NCBI GenBank assembly: GCA_024742815.1
Contig: JANSXX010000003.1
Coordinates: 124,001-188,000, forward strand
DNA length: 64,000 nucleotides
Source: HXMU1420-13 sp024742815
Lineage (GTDB): Bacteria > Bacteroidota > Rhodothermia > Balneolales > Balneolaceae
Reading direction: 5' to 3'
This document shows, one piece after another, positions 18,932-26,039 of the stretch. Position numbers and translations under genes: made by a program. The first letter of the stretch is position 1; every line of letters begins with the position of its first letter. The notes under the pieces are model-generated. The model was not told the DNA's origin. It saw only the letters and a program-made list of their open reading frames with translations, and did no database searches.

Positions 18932-19388
18932 TCTCCTTTTATCACAACAACTTTACATAATATATATTATAGGGTAATTATTTACCGTGTTAATGCTTGG
19001 TTTGATTTGAATATTTATATCAGCGGACATTTAGATTTATAAAAACTGACGTATAGATTACTTCACTTTTATTACTGATTAGCTTTTGCCAGACAAAGCT
19101 TTCTTATCTAATTAACTCACTCTAAATCCTGAACTCATCAAAAAACTTTTCATAGACTTAATCCACCAAATTAGTCCACTATGTATTGTTTGAATAATTA
19201 GTAATTCTGGGATAGTCACTTAACCTTAATTACTCAATGCCGATAAGCTAAAATTGAAGAGTTTACATTTCGATATTTTAAACTTGGTTAGTTTCATATA
19301 ATCTTAGATCTAGCCTTAGCAATTGCGAGTGTATCCTCTTACATTTGCTCGGTATAAAAACTATGTAGGTAATTTCGCACGGTGTGTT
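18932..19388. other. 457-bp intergenic region, AT-rich
   Basis: No open frame of convincing length and no RNA gene were found. The stretch is strongly AT-rich (for example a TAATATATATTATAG run near 18959) and contains a candidate promoter near its right end, before the response regulator gene. No clear terminator hairpin follows the peroxiredoxin gene. Confidence 0.4.
19340..19347 (+). promoter_or_regulatory. candidate -7 promoter element
   Basis: The octamer TACATTTG fits exactly the Bacteroidota -7 consensus TAnnTTTG and lies 41 bp upstream of the response regulator start. No well-placed TTG -33 element was found, so it is weakly supported. Confidence 0.3.
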
Positions 19389-19748
19389 ATGAGAAAAGTT
19401 CTAATTGTAGAAGACGATAAAGTACTTTCATTACTCCTCACAAAAATGATGGAGAAAATGGATATGGAAGTGATTGCTACAGTTACTGAAGGCGGTGAAG
19501 CTATTCGATTAGCTAAAGAATTAACACCGGATCTTATCTTAATGGATATTATGCTCGAAGATGATATTGATGGAATCGAAGCAATGATTACCATTCAAAA
19601 AGAAGACATAAAAAGCCCGGTTATTTTCATCACTGGTAATTCTGATTCTTATAACCGGGATCGAGCTGAAGCTGTAAACTATGTGGATTATCTGGTGAAG
19701 CCTATTAGTTTTTCTATACTTAAAGACTCCGTCGACAAACTTTCCTAA
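19389..19748 (+). CDS. single-domain response regulator (CheY-like)
   Basis: 119-residue receiver domain without an output domain. The acidic pocket (E8-D9-D10), phospho-acceptor D53 in LILMDIML, T82 and K104 (YLVKPIS) are all present. It starts at MRKVLIVEDDKV; the upstream in-frame extension is not part of the fold. Proteins like this relay phosphoryl groups or control partners by binding. No histidine kinase gene is nearby, so it is an orphan. The neighbouring gene is a convergent tonB 3 bp away. Confidence 0.9.
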   Translation: MRKVLIVEDDKVLSLLLTKMMEKMDMEVIATVTEGGEAIRLAKELTPDLILMDIMLEDDIDGIEAMITIQKEDIKSPVIFITGNSDSYNRDRAEAVNYVDYLVKPISFSILKDSVDKLS

Positions 19749-19751
19749 TCT

Positions 19752-20435
19752 TTATTTACTGTCTTTATTGTAGATTTTAAATGTAATCGGTAGTGAATAT
19801 CTAACTGCTACTGGTCTACCACGTTGCATACCGGGTTGGAATTTCGCAGTTTTTACAGCTCTGATAGCTTCTTCATCACATCCACCTCCAATTCCGCGCA
19901 TCACAACAGGATTTACAACTCTACCTTCTCTATCAACTACGAATTGAACTACTACTCTACCTTCGATGCCAACTTTAAGTGCTAGCTCAGGATAAACAAT
20001 GCGTTTTTGAACTCCTGCTATTCCACCAATTAAAACTGGTGGCTGCTCAACAACAACAAATATTTCGTCTTCAATTTCTTCTTCAGCTTGTTTTGGTGGT
20101 GGCGGTGGTAAATCCATCGGACCATCTAGATCAAATTCTAAATCAAGCTCAACGATGTCGTCGGCAATGATTTCATCATTAGGAACTTCAACCGGAACTG
20201 GTGGTCTTGGTGGCGGTGGCGGTGTATCGGTTTGTTTAGTTTGAACTATTTCCTCTACAAATACTTCTTCCTGAACTTCAAAAAATACTTGTTCATCGCC
20301 TTGTTGTGGGTAAAAATCCATCTTAAACAGAAAAATGAACAGGGCTAACGAAAATATTAATCCCAATTCTATACTGATAAAATAGTTTTTACGTAGGGTG
20401 CTGTTACGTTTCATTCTTGTGATTGGCTCTTTCAT
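19752..20435 (-). CDS. TonB-family energy transducer, copy 1
   Basis: 227 residues: a cytoplasmic basic tail, one membrane anchor (about 22-39), an acidic and proline-rich periplasmic spacer (TPPPPPRPPVPVEVP, later LPPPPPK), and a C-terminal TonB domain with VYPELALKVGIEGRVVVQF and GGGCDEEAIRAVKTAKFQPG. It would transmit proton-motive force from ExbB/ExbD to outer-membrane receptors. No exbB or exbD lies in this window. The start is fixed by a strong AGGAGGT ribosome site 5 nt before the ATG. It is very similar to the gene just upstream on the same strand. Confidence 0.92.
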   Translation of the reverse strand: MKEPITRMKRNSTLRKNYFISIELGLIFSLALFIFLFKMDFYPQQGDEQVFFEVQEEVFVEEIVQTKQTDTPPPPPRPPVPVEVPNDEIIADDIVELDLEFDLDGPMDLPPPPPKQAEEEIEDEIFVVVEQPPVLIGGIAGVQKRIVYPELALKVGIEGRVVVQFVVDREGRVVNPVVMRGIGGGCDEEAIRAVKTAKFQPGMQRGRPVAVRYSLPITFKIYNKDSK

Positions 20436-20440
20436 AATAT

Positions 20441-20447
20441 ACCTCCT
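20441..20447 (-). promoter_or_regulatory. strong Shine-Dalgarno site for tonB copy 1
   Basis: The minus strand reads AGGAGGT followed by ATATT and ATG. A full-length Shine-Dalgarno is rare among the genes of this window, and it decides the first ATG (20435) over the later in-frame ATG. Confidence 0.75.
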
Positions 20448-20502
20448 ATCAATTGTTAATAGATGATAACAGAGATGTATGAAGATTTGATGAAATCGCT
20501 TT

Positions 20503-20533
20503 CACAAAAAAATAGCCCTATTAAGGGCTATTT
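20503..20533 (-). terminator. rho-independent terminator after tonB copy 2
   Basis: A perfect 10-bp stem (AAATAGCCCT with AGGGCTATTT, loop of 4) at 20510-20533. On the minus strand it is followed by a run of seven T. It sits 21 bp after the stop of tonB copy 2 and before tonB copy 1, so the two tonB genes are separate transcription units. Confidence 0.9.
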
Positions 20534-20554
20534 ATAATTAAAGACTTTGGCTCT

Positions 20555-21226
20555 TTATTTTGTATTCAAAGAGAATGTAATAGGTAAGCTATAACTTACA
20601 TTTACAGGTCTCCCCCGCTGATATCCAGGTTCAAATTTGGCGTACTTTAACGCTTCGAGCGCAGCTTCATCGCAACCTCCGCCAATACCTCTTACTACTC
20701 TTGGATTAATAACTTCACCTTCGCTAGTTACAACAAATTGTATAACAACTCGTCCTTCAATACCGGCATTTCTGGCCAATTCAGGGTACTTTATTCGTTT
20801 CTGTACGCTTGCGATTCCCCCAATCAACACTGGTGGTTGTTCTACAACTACAAATATTTCTGCTTCTTCATCGTCGTTAGCCGGTGGTGGCGGAGGTGGT
20901 AAATCCATAGGTCCGTCTAAATCGAATTCCAAATCTAATGCAACTATATCATCTTCAATAATTTCATCATTAGGAACTTCAACCGGAACCGGTGGCCTTG
21001 GTGGAGGTGGTGGCGTAGAGACTTGTTTAGTCTGTACAACTTCTTCCATAAACACTTCTTCAGGAAGTTCTAAAATCATAGCTTCGGGCGGAGCGGAAGT
21101 CAGGTTTAGATTAAATACAACTACAAAAATGGCTAAACTTGCAATTAATCCAATCTGGATTTTTAAGCCATAATGATTTCGATGATATTCTTTATAGCGT
21201 TTTATTTTTTTGACAGGTTCTCTCAT
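20555..21226 (-). CDS. TonB-family energy transducer, copy 2
   Basis: 223 residues from MREPVKKIKRYKEYHRNHYG. It has the same plan as copy 1: basic cytoplasmic tail, single membrane anchor, spacer with PPPPPRPPVPVEVPNDEII and LPPPPPP, then a TonB C-terminal domain (KYPELARNAGIEGRVVIQF, GGGCDEAALEALKYAKFEPG). I reject the in-frame upstream start at 21262 because the extension adds 12 non-homologous residues. Copies 1 and 2 clearly arose by tandem duplication and diverged mostly in the anchor and the spacer. A terminator hairpin separates them. Confidence 0.92.
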   Translation of the reverse strand: MREPVKKIKRYKEYHRNHYGLKIQIGLIASLAIFVVVFNLNLTSAPPEAMILELPEEVFMEEVVQTKQVSTPPPPPRPPVPVEVPNDEIIEDDIVALDLEFDLDGPMDLPPPPPPANDDEEAEIFVVVEQPPVLIGGIASVQKRIKYPELARNAGIEGRVVIQFVVTSEGEVINPRVVRGIGGGCDEAALEALKYAKFEPGYQRGRPVNVSYSLPITFSLNTK

Positions 21227-21303
21227 AGCGATAATAAATGTGGTTTTTGATAACGGGCACATTATCCGAAGAGAACATTATTAAGTTGCGAAGGGTGTGT
21301 AAA

Positions 21304-22200
21304 TTAATTGTTACCTTTTGTAATAACCTTTAAAGAACCCGGGTTCATTTTAAACTCAATATCTGTAATGAAACCAATGTCTTCCCCATCACAGTGAGCC
21401 GGAAAAGGCCGATCAAACTGTAATTTAGCTTTTGTACATGAATATGTTTTGAGGATGTGCTGAGAGAAAGATCCAAAAAAAGACAACCTCAAAAATTGAT
21501 AAAACAATTGAATTCGGCTCTTGATGGCAGCAACATGTAATTCAAAAATTCCATCATTTGAGCTGGAATTGGGTGATAATTGATAAGAACCTCCCTCCCA
21601 ACGGCCATTGGTTGCCAAAGCAAGGTACGTATCAAAGCTCTCTTCATGGGATTCATTATTGATCTTTACTTTAACTTTAGATTTCGAAATGGAAAGAATA
21701 GCTTTAGCAGCCGCAAACACATACTTCAGCTTTCCTCTAAGAAATTTACTTTTTGTAGCATATTTGTTCGTCAAGCCATCAACGCCAATCCCTAAAGTGT
21801 TAATGCAAACGCCCTTATCCCACGTAATAGAATCGAAAGCTACGGGTACACCATTTAAAAGGATATCTAAATACGCAATTTGATCCGTTTCATTTCCCAA
21901 CATTTTAGCGAAATCGTTTCCACTACCAAGTGGTAGAATACCTAACATCGAGTTTTTACCAATCAATTGTTTGGCAACAGCTTGGGCAGTACCATCTCCA
22001 CCACAAGCAACAAACACTGAGGTCGGTGAATCATTAGATGCTACAATCTCCACTATTTCATCAACTGTTTTTGTATGAAAAGCTTCATATTGATCAAATT
22101 TTTCGTCGATTATGGGTTTTAATTCTTCAAATCGACGAGTGGCACGCCCCGAATTTGCGCGACTGTTTACGATAAAATAATATGTAAACGGTTGGTTCAG
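21304..22200 (-). CDS. diacylglycerol kinase-family lipid kinase, non-ATG start
   Basis: DagK/YegS-type lipid kinase with the catalytic GGDGTAQAVAKQL and LPLGSGNDFAKML. The same frame continues 49 codons upstream of the GTG at 22053 and encodes the conserved first strand and loop of the fold (YYFIVNSRANSGRATRRF), so that GTG is not the true start. No ATG, GTG or TTG occurs in the extension; a CTG at 22200, 5 nt after the upstream stop, gives 298 residues, the normal length. It phosphorylates a lipid such as diacylglycerol, using ATP. The start codon is uncertain. Confidence 0.8.
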   Translation of the reverse strand: MNQPFTYYFIVNSRANSGRATRRFEELKPIIDEKFDQYEAFHTKTVDEIVEIVASNDSPTSVFVACGGDGTAQAVAKQLIGKNSMLGILPLGSGNDFAKMLGNETDQIAYLDILLNGVPVAFDSITWDKGVCINTLGIGVDGLTNKYATKSKFLRGKLKYVFAAAKAILSISKSKVKVKINNESHEESFDTYLALATNGRWEGGSYQLSPNSSSNDGIFELHVAAIKSRIQLFYQFLRLSFFGSFSQHILKTYSCTKAKLQFDRPFPAHCDGEDIGFITDIEFKMNPGSLKVITKGNN

Positions 22201-22205
22201 TGAGC

Positions 22206-22553
22206 TTAATCGAAATGCTTAATATTGATCTCAAATTTGCCCTTTTTATTTTTCGAAACAGGAATTCGATCTATAATAGCATCAATAGAGAAGGTGCCTT
22301 TTATTTCTAGGAAATCTATAGAGTCCTTTTTCACTTTCTTTATTGGTGCATGGATACGCAGTGGATCAATGACCAATAAAAATAGCTTAGTGGTATCTAG
22401 AAATTCGGTATTAGCAACGGCCTCTATATTTTTGCCCTCATAAGTGTAAATAACGCCATCTTCTATCATTGACTGAGGCTCGAAAGTGCCCTTTTCAGTT
22501 AGTTGTTTCCACTCGCTGTGATCGATTAAAGTAAATAGTAAATCGTATTCCAA
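22206..22553 (-). CDS. DUF952-like protein
   Basis: 115 residues. The order of features resembles DUF952: an opening strand (YDLLFTLIDHSEWKQL), a ligand-facing middle segment, and LFLLVIDPLRIHAPIKKVK, which matches the family's LLxIDPxRLxAPL pattern. Family function is unknown; the fold resembles ADP-ribosyl-binding or mono-ADP-ribosyltransferase-like beta sandwiches. It lies between a peptidase-like gene and the lipid kinase, with gaps of 10 and about 5 bp, so it shares their transcript. I rate the family call as good but not certain. Confidence 0.65.
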   Translation of the reverse strand: MEYDLLFTLIDHSEWKQLTEKGTFEPQSMIEDGVIYTYEGKNIEAVANTEFLDTTKLFLLVIDPLRIHAPIKKVKKDSIDFLEIKGTFSIDAIIDRIPVSKNKKGKFEINIKHFD

Positions 22554-22563
22554 AATATTGCTG

Positions 22564-23505
22564 CTAATTATATGCTAAATGAATGATTGCATCGCCTTTA
22601 TGAACAATTGGGTTATTGTTCAAGCCGATGATAGTCCCTTTTTGTGAAGATAACATTCTTGCTTTTCTACCACCAAATGGCTCGCTAATATACCCTAATT
22701 CCTGTTTTGGAAGAACCGTATCTCCCAAAGAAGCCGTTGCATTAAATAACCCTGATTTTTTGGCTCGCACCCACATCGATTTCTTAAACATTTTTGTTGT
22801 AGGTTTTTCTTGATCCAGAGTTTTCATTCCAAGATGTGCCATCACACGCATCGTACCTTCAATGCCTTCAGAAATCGCAAATTCATCAAACCTTAGGGTT
22901 TCTCCTGCTTCATAAACAATGATAGGCTTCCCTTTTTTGTGCGCTGCCATTCGAAAAGAATTCTTGATTAACGCAGAGTGCAACATTACGGGTGCTCCAA
23001 AGGCTTTAGCTAAGATTTTTGCATCAGGTTGATTAAACGTACAACGAACTTGCGGGAAATTGGCTCTGCTTGCACCACCGGTATGGAAGTCAATGCCGCA
23101 ATCAACTACGGGTAATATGGATTGCATGAGCGTATAAGCAAGCAATCTTGCTAAGGATCCATCTTTTGCACCGGGAAAGCTCCGATTGATATCTTTTCCA
23201 TCGGGCACGCCACGCTCGTTAAAAATAAATCCATATACATTTACAATTGGGATTGCAATCACTGTTCCTATTTCAGGCTGAAGCGACTTTGATTCAATCA
23301 TTCGACGGATGATCTCTATGCCATTGGTTTCATCACCATGTAAGCCACCGGTAAGCAAAAGTACCGGACCATCTTTTTTAGCACGAAATACCTGTACCGA
23401 TAAATCAATGTTAGTGTGCGTTGGTAACTTGGCCACATTCATTGTGAATGATTTATGCTCACCAAGCTTAACATCCAAGCCATTAATCGAGATGATGTCA
23501 GGCAT
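22564..23505 (-). CDS. succinylglutamate desuccinylase/aspartoacylase-family metallohydrolase
   Basis: 313 residues of the M14-like AstE/ASPA family. Zinc ligands are seen in GGLHGDETNGIEI (His and Glu) and GIDFHTGG (His); a catalytic Glu is in IVYEAGETLRFDE. The family removes acyl groups from amino acids or trims peptide-like substrates. Its start overlaps the end of rimK by 8 bp. In this context it may reverse or trim the glutamyl modification made by RimK, but that is an inference from gene order only. Confidence 0.85.
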   Translation of the reverse strand: MPDIISINGLDVKLGEHKSFTMNVAKLPTHTNIDLSVQVFRAKKDGPVLLLTGGLHGDETNGIEIIRRMIESKSLQPEIGTVIAIPIVNVYGFIFNERGVPDGKDINRSFPGAKDGSLARLLAYTLMQSILPVVDCGIDFHTGGASRANFPQVRCTFNQPDAKILAKAFGAPVMLHSALIKNSFRMAAHKKGKPIIVYEAGETLRFDEFAISEGIEGTMRVMAHLGMKTLDQEKPTTKMFKKSMWVRAKKSGLFNATASLGDTVLPKQELGYISEPFGGRKARMLSSQKGTIIGLNNNPIVHKGDAIIHLAYN

Positions 23506-24427
23506 TACTTTTAATTTTACGGCGTTTAGAAGACTTCGATTTCATCGCTTCAGTTTGCTTAACAACATATCTTACAATACTTGAAGCAATGTCTTTTTTT
23601 GTAGTTAGTTCGATTCCTTGAAGTCCTGGAGAAGAATTCACTTCCAATATTAGTGGTCCCCGTTCCGATTGCAACATGTCGACCCCTGCAATAGGTAAAC
23701 CCATAGCTCGGGCAGCAGTTAATGCGGCCTCTCGTTCTACTTTTGAGAGTTTGATTAAGGATCCACTCCCTCCTTGATGTAGATTTGAACGAAACTCACC
23801 TTCCTTGCCCTGTCTTTTCATGGCTCCAACAACTTTCCCATCTACTACAAATGCTCGAATATCGGCTCCTTTCGACTCTTCGATATATTCCTGAACAATA
23901 ACACGTGCTTTCATGCTATGAAAAGCTTCAATAATAGATTGAGCCGCTTTTTTGGTAGGTGCTAAAACTACCCCATAACCTTGGGTTCCCTCTAATAATT
24001 TAACGATTAGAGGAGCTCCACCTACCGATTCGATCAGTTTGTTTACCTCTTTCGAGTAATTGGTAAATACTGTTTTAGGCAGACCAACTCCTGAACTCGC
24101 CAATATTTGTAAACTTCTTAATTTATCTCGTGAACGCACCAAGGCCTGACTTTGAACCGCAGTAAAGGTATTCATCATTTCGAATTGACGAACCACCGCT
24201 GTACCGTAAAATGTTACCGAAGCACCAATCCTCGGGATTACTGCATCCACATAGTCTAAATTTTCTTTATTGTAGTAAATCGTCGGATTATCCTGCTCAA
24301 TAACGATATCACATTTTAAATGATCGATTACTTTTGGGATATGTCCGGCCTTTTCGATGGCCTCTACTAACCGTTTAGTGGAATATAAAGCTGCGTTCCT
24401 TGATAAAATACCTATGGTAAGTTGCAC
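23498..24427 (-). CDS. rimK: RimK-family ATP-grasp glutamate ligase
   Basis: 309 residues: N-terminal pre-ATP-grasp domain (GILSRNAALYSTKRLVEA) and ATP-grasp domain with IVKLLEGTQGYGVVLA, VIVQEYIEESKGADIRAFVV and the metal-binding ILEVNSSPGLQGIE. This is RimK-like, which adds glutamates to ribosomal protein S6 or makes poly-alpha-glutamate. Genes for a retropepsin-like protease and an AstE-like hydrolase flank it in tight succession, the same triad seen with rimK in many marine bacteria. The real substrate here is not visible. Confidence 0.88.
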   Translation of the reverse strand: MQLTIGILSRNAALYSTKRLVEAIEKAGHIPKVIDHLKCDIVIEQDNPTIYYNKENLDYVDAVIPRIGASVTFYGTAVVRQFEMMNTFTAVQSQALVRSRDKLRSLQILASSGVGLPKTVFTNYSKEVNKLIESVGGAPLIVKLLEGTQGYGVVLAPTKKAAQSIIEAFHSMKARVIVQEYIEESKGADIRAFVVDGKVVGAMKRQGKEGEFRSNLHQGGSGSLIKLSKVEREAALTAARAMGLPIAGVDMLQSERGPLILEVNSSPGLQGIELTTKKDIASSIVRYVVKQTEAMKSKSSKRRKIKSNA

Positions 24428-24431
24428 TCTG

Positions 24432-24890
24432 TTAACTTCTTTGTTTTAGTGATTGATTTTTCTTGGTTACATCAACCAGAAAATGATTTCTTCGAATAAA
24501 TTTTCTTCCAATCAGGATAGGAAACTTCATTTCTGAACGATCTGTGAGTGATAACTCGATATCGTATTCATTCCCAAAAAGCAGAATCTTAGTTTTCACA
24601 AAGTAACGTAGCTCCGTTTGTCCATTTGAGCTTTTTACTTCTCGCTTATCATGAATGGGAAATACAAATAATTGTTCGTTATACGCAGGGTGTTCCGGAT
24701 CTAATAAATTGAATTGAATAAAAGTAGCTCCACTTTTGTGAACTTCTTCGATGTGATGGCAATGTACACTCGAAGTGAATGCACCAGTATCTATCTTGGC
24801 TTCGATATTTTCTATGTTCCAGAGAGGTAAGTCTACGCGTTCTGTTCTTCCTAATGTATGTCGTTTCATCTTCTTCATTGATCGCATCAA
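24432..24890 (-). CDS. retropepsin-like RimB-type protease
   Basis: 152 residues of the RimK-associated protease family (PF05618), formerly called ATP-dependent zinc protease. The single aspartic-protease motif KIDTGAFTSSVHC holds the catalytic Asp of a dimeric retropepsin fold. The rest is beta-rich, ending with the IGRKFIRRNHFLVDV typical of the family. It precedes rimK by 4 bp. In Pseudomonas the comparable RimB cleaves glutamate chains added by RimK; I infer the same link here. Confidence 0.85.
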   Translation of the reverse strand: MMRSMKKMKRHTLGRTERVDLPLWNIENIEAKIDTGAFTSSVHCHHIEEVHKSGATFIQFNLLDPEHPAYNEQLFVFPIHDKREVKSSNGQTELRYFVKTKILLFGNEYDIELSLTDRSEMKFPILIGRKFIRRNHFLVDVTKKNQSLKQRS

Positions 24891-24959
24891 AAATAACTCT
24901 AATTATGCACTATCTCATAACAATGAGGATAATTTTATATCATTCGAAAAAAAAACCAC

Positions 24960-26039
24960 ATGCGCCTACCATATTTAAGTATTGATACAGCCAAAGTTGA
25001 AGCCAACATAAAAAAAATGGTATCTAAGGCTGTTCAAAATGGTTTAGAATTTCGCCCTCATTTTAAAACACATCAATCGAAACAGGTTGGTCAATTGTTT
25101 AAGGAGCATGGAGTTAAAGGGATTACCGTATCTTCGGTTTATATGGCCGACTATTTCTCATCTCATGGTTGGGATGATATTACCATTGCTTTCCCGGCTA
25201 GTGTTTTGTTTGCACCATTGTATAACGAATTACTTCAAAATTGCTCGTTAACCTTGCTGTTGACGGATTCTGAGGTGGCAAAAAAGCTCGATTCCAAGTT
25301 GAACTCCCCTCTTTCTGTGTATATAGAAATTGACCCGGGGTATGGTCGTAGTGGAATAGCGTTCGATGATTTTAATGCCATCAAGGAACTCAAATCCACC
25401 ATTGAATCGTGCAAAAACTTAACGTACGAAGGATTTTATACACACTGTGGACATACTTATAAATGTAGATCAAAAGATGCTGTTAAATCACTTGTCGAGC
25501 CAATTCTCACAAGCCTTGGCAATTCAAAGCAAACATTCGGGGGAAAGATTTGTTTTGGGGATACTCCCTCCTGTTCAATACTCCAACATTTTGATGGAAT
25601 TGATCAAATCAGTCCGGGTAATTTTGTGTTTTATGATTGGATGCAATTCAATATCGGTTCGTGTAACCCAGAAGAAATAGCCGTTTCTATGCATTGCGAA
25701 GTAGTTGCCAAGTATGAGCAACGAAATGAGGTATTAATTCATGGCGGAGCAGTTCATTTTTCAAAGGATTTTATCCTAAACAATAATAATGAGCCGAATT
25801 ATGGGGTTTTAGTGGATGATTGTAAGAGTAACTCTCCATCCTATATAAAATCACTTTCGCAGGAACATGGAATAGTTTCATGTTCAAAATCAACAATCGA
25901 GCAAATCTCAGTTGGGGATGTCCTTGAGTTTTATCCCATACATTCTTGCTTGACTGCCAATCTCATGCGTGAATATGTAACTAAAGCCGGTGAAGTGATT
26001 TCGCAATTTGGTTCAGGTGCGCCATATCAACTGTATTAG
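24960..26039 (+). CDS. D-threonine aldolase / D-serine dehydratase-like PLP enzyme
   Basis: 359 residues with an alanine-racemase-type barrel. The PLP lysine is in FRPHFKTHQS near residue 37. The C-terminal metal site, His-x-Cys, is in YPIHSCLTANL, as in DSD1-type D-serine dehydratases and D-threonine aldolases. It acts on a D-3-hydroxy amino acid. I cannot decide between aldolase and dehydratase. It is divergent from the protease-rimK operon, 69 bp apart, and its end overlaps the convergent DUF5686 gene by 4 bp. Confidence 0.85.
   Translation: MRLPYLSIDTAKVEANIKKMVSKAVQNGLEFRPHFKTHQSKQVGQLFKEHGVKGITVSSVYMADYFSSHGWDDITIAFPASVLFAPLYNELLQNCSLTLLLTDSEVAKKLDSKLNSPLSVYIEIDPGYGRSGIAFDDFNAIKELKSTIESCKNLTYEGFYTHCGHTYKCRSKDAVKSLVEPILTSLGNSKQTFGGKICFGDTPSCSILQHFDGIDQISPGNFVFYDWMQFNIGSCNPEEIAVSMHCEVVAKYEQRNEVLIHGGAVHFSKDFILNNNNEPNYGVLVDDCKSNSPSYIKSLSQEHGIVSCSKSTIEQISVGDVLEFYPIHSCLTANLMREYVTKAGEVISQFGSGAPYQLY

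Noticed and set aside
20637..21173. 178-residue frame on the plus strand opposite tonB copy 2
   Set aside because: It is a shadow of the Pro- and Gly-rich tonB codons; low complexity (runs of Gly and Ser), no family features.
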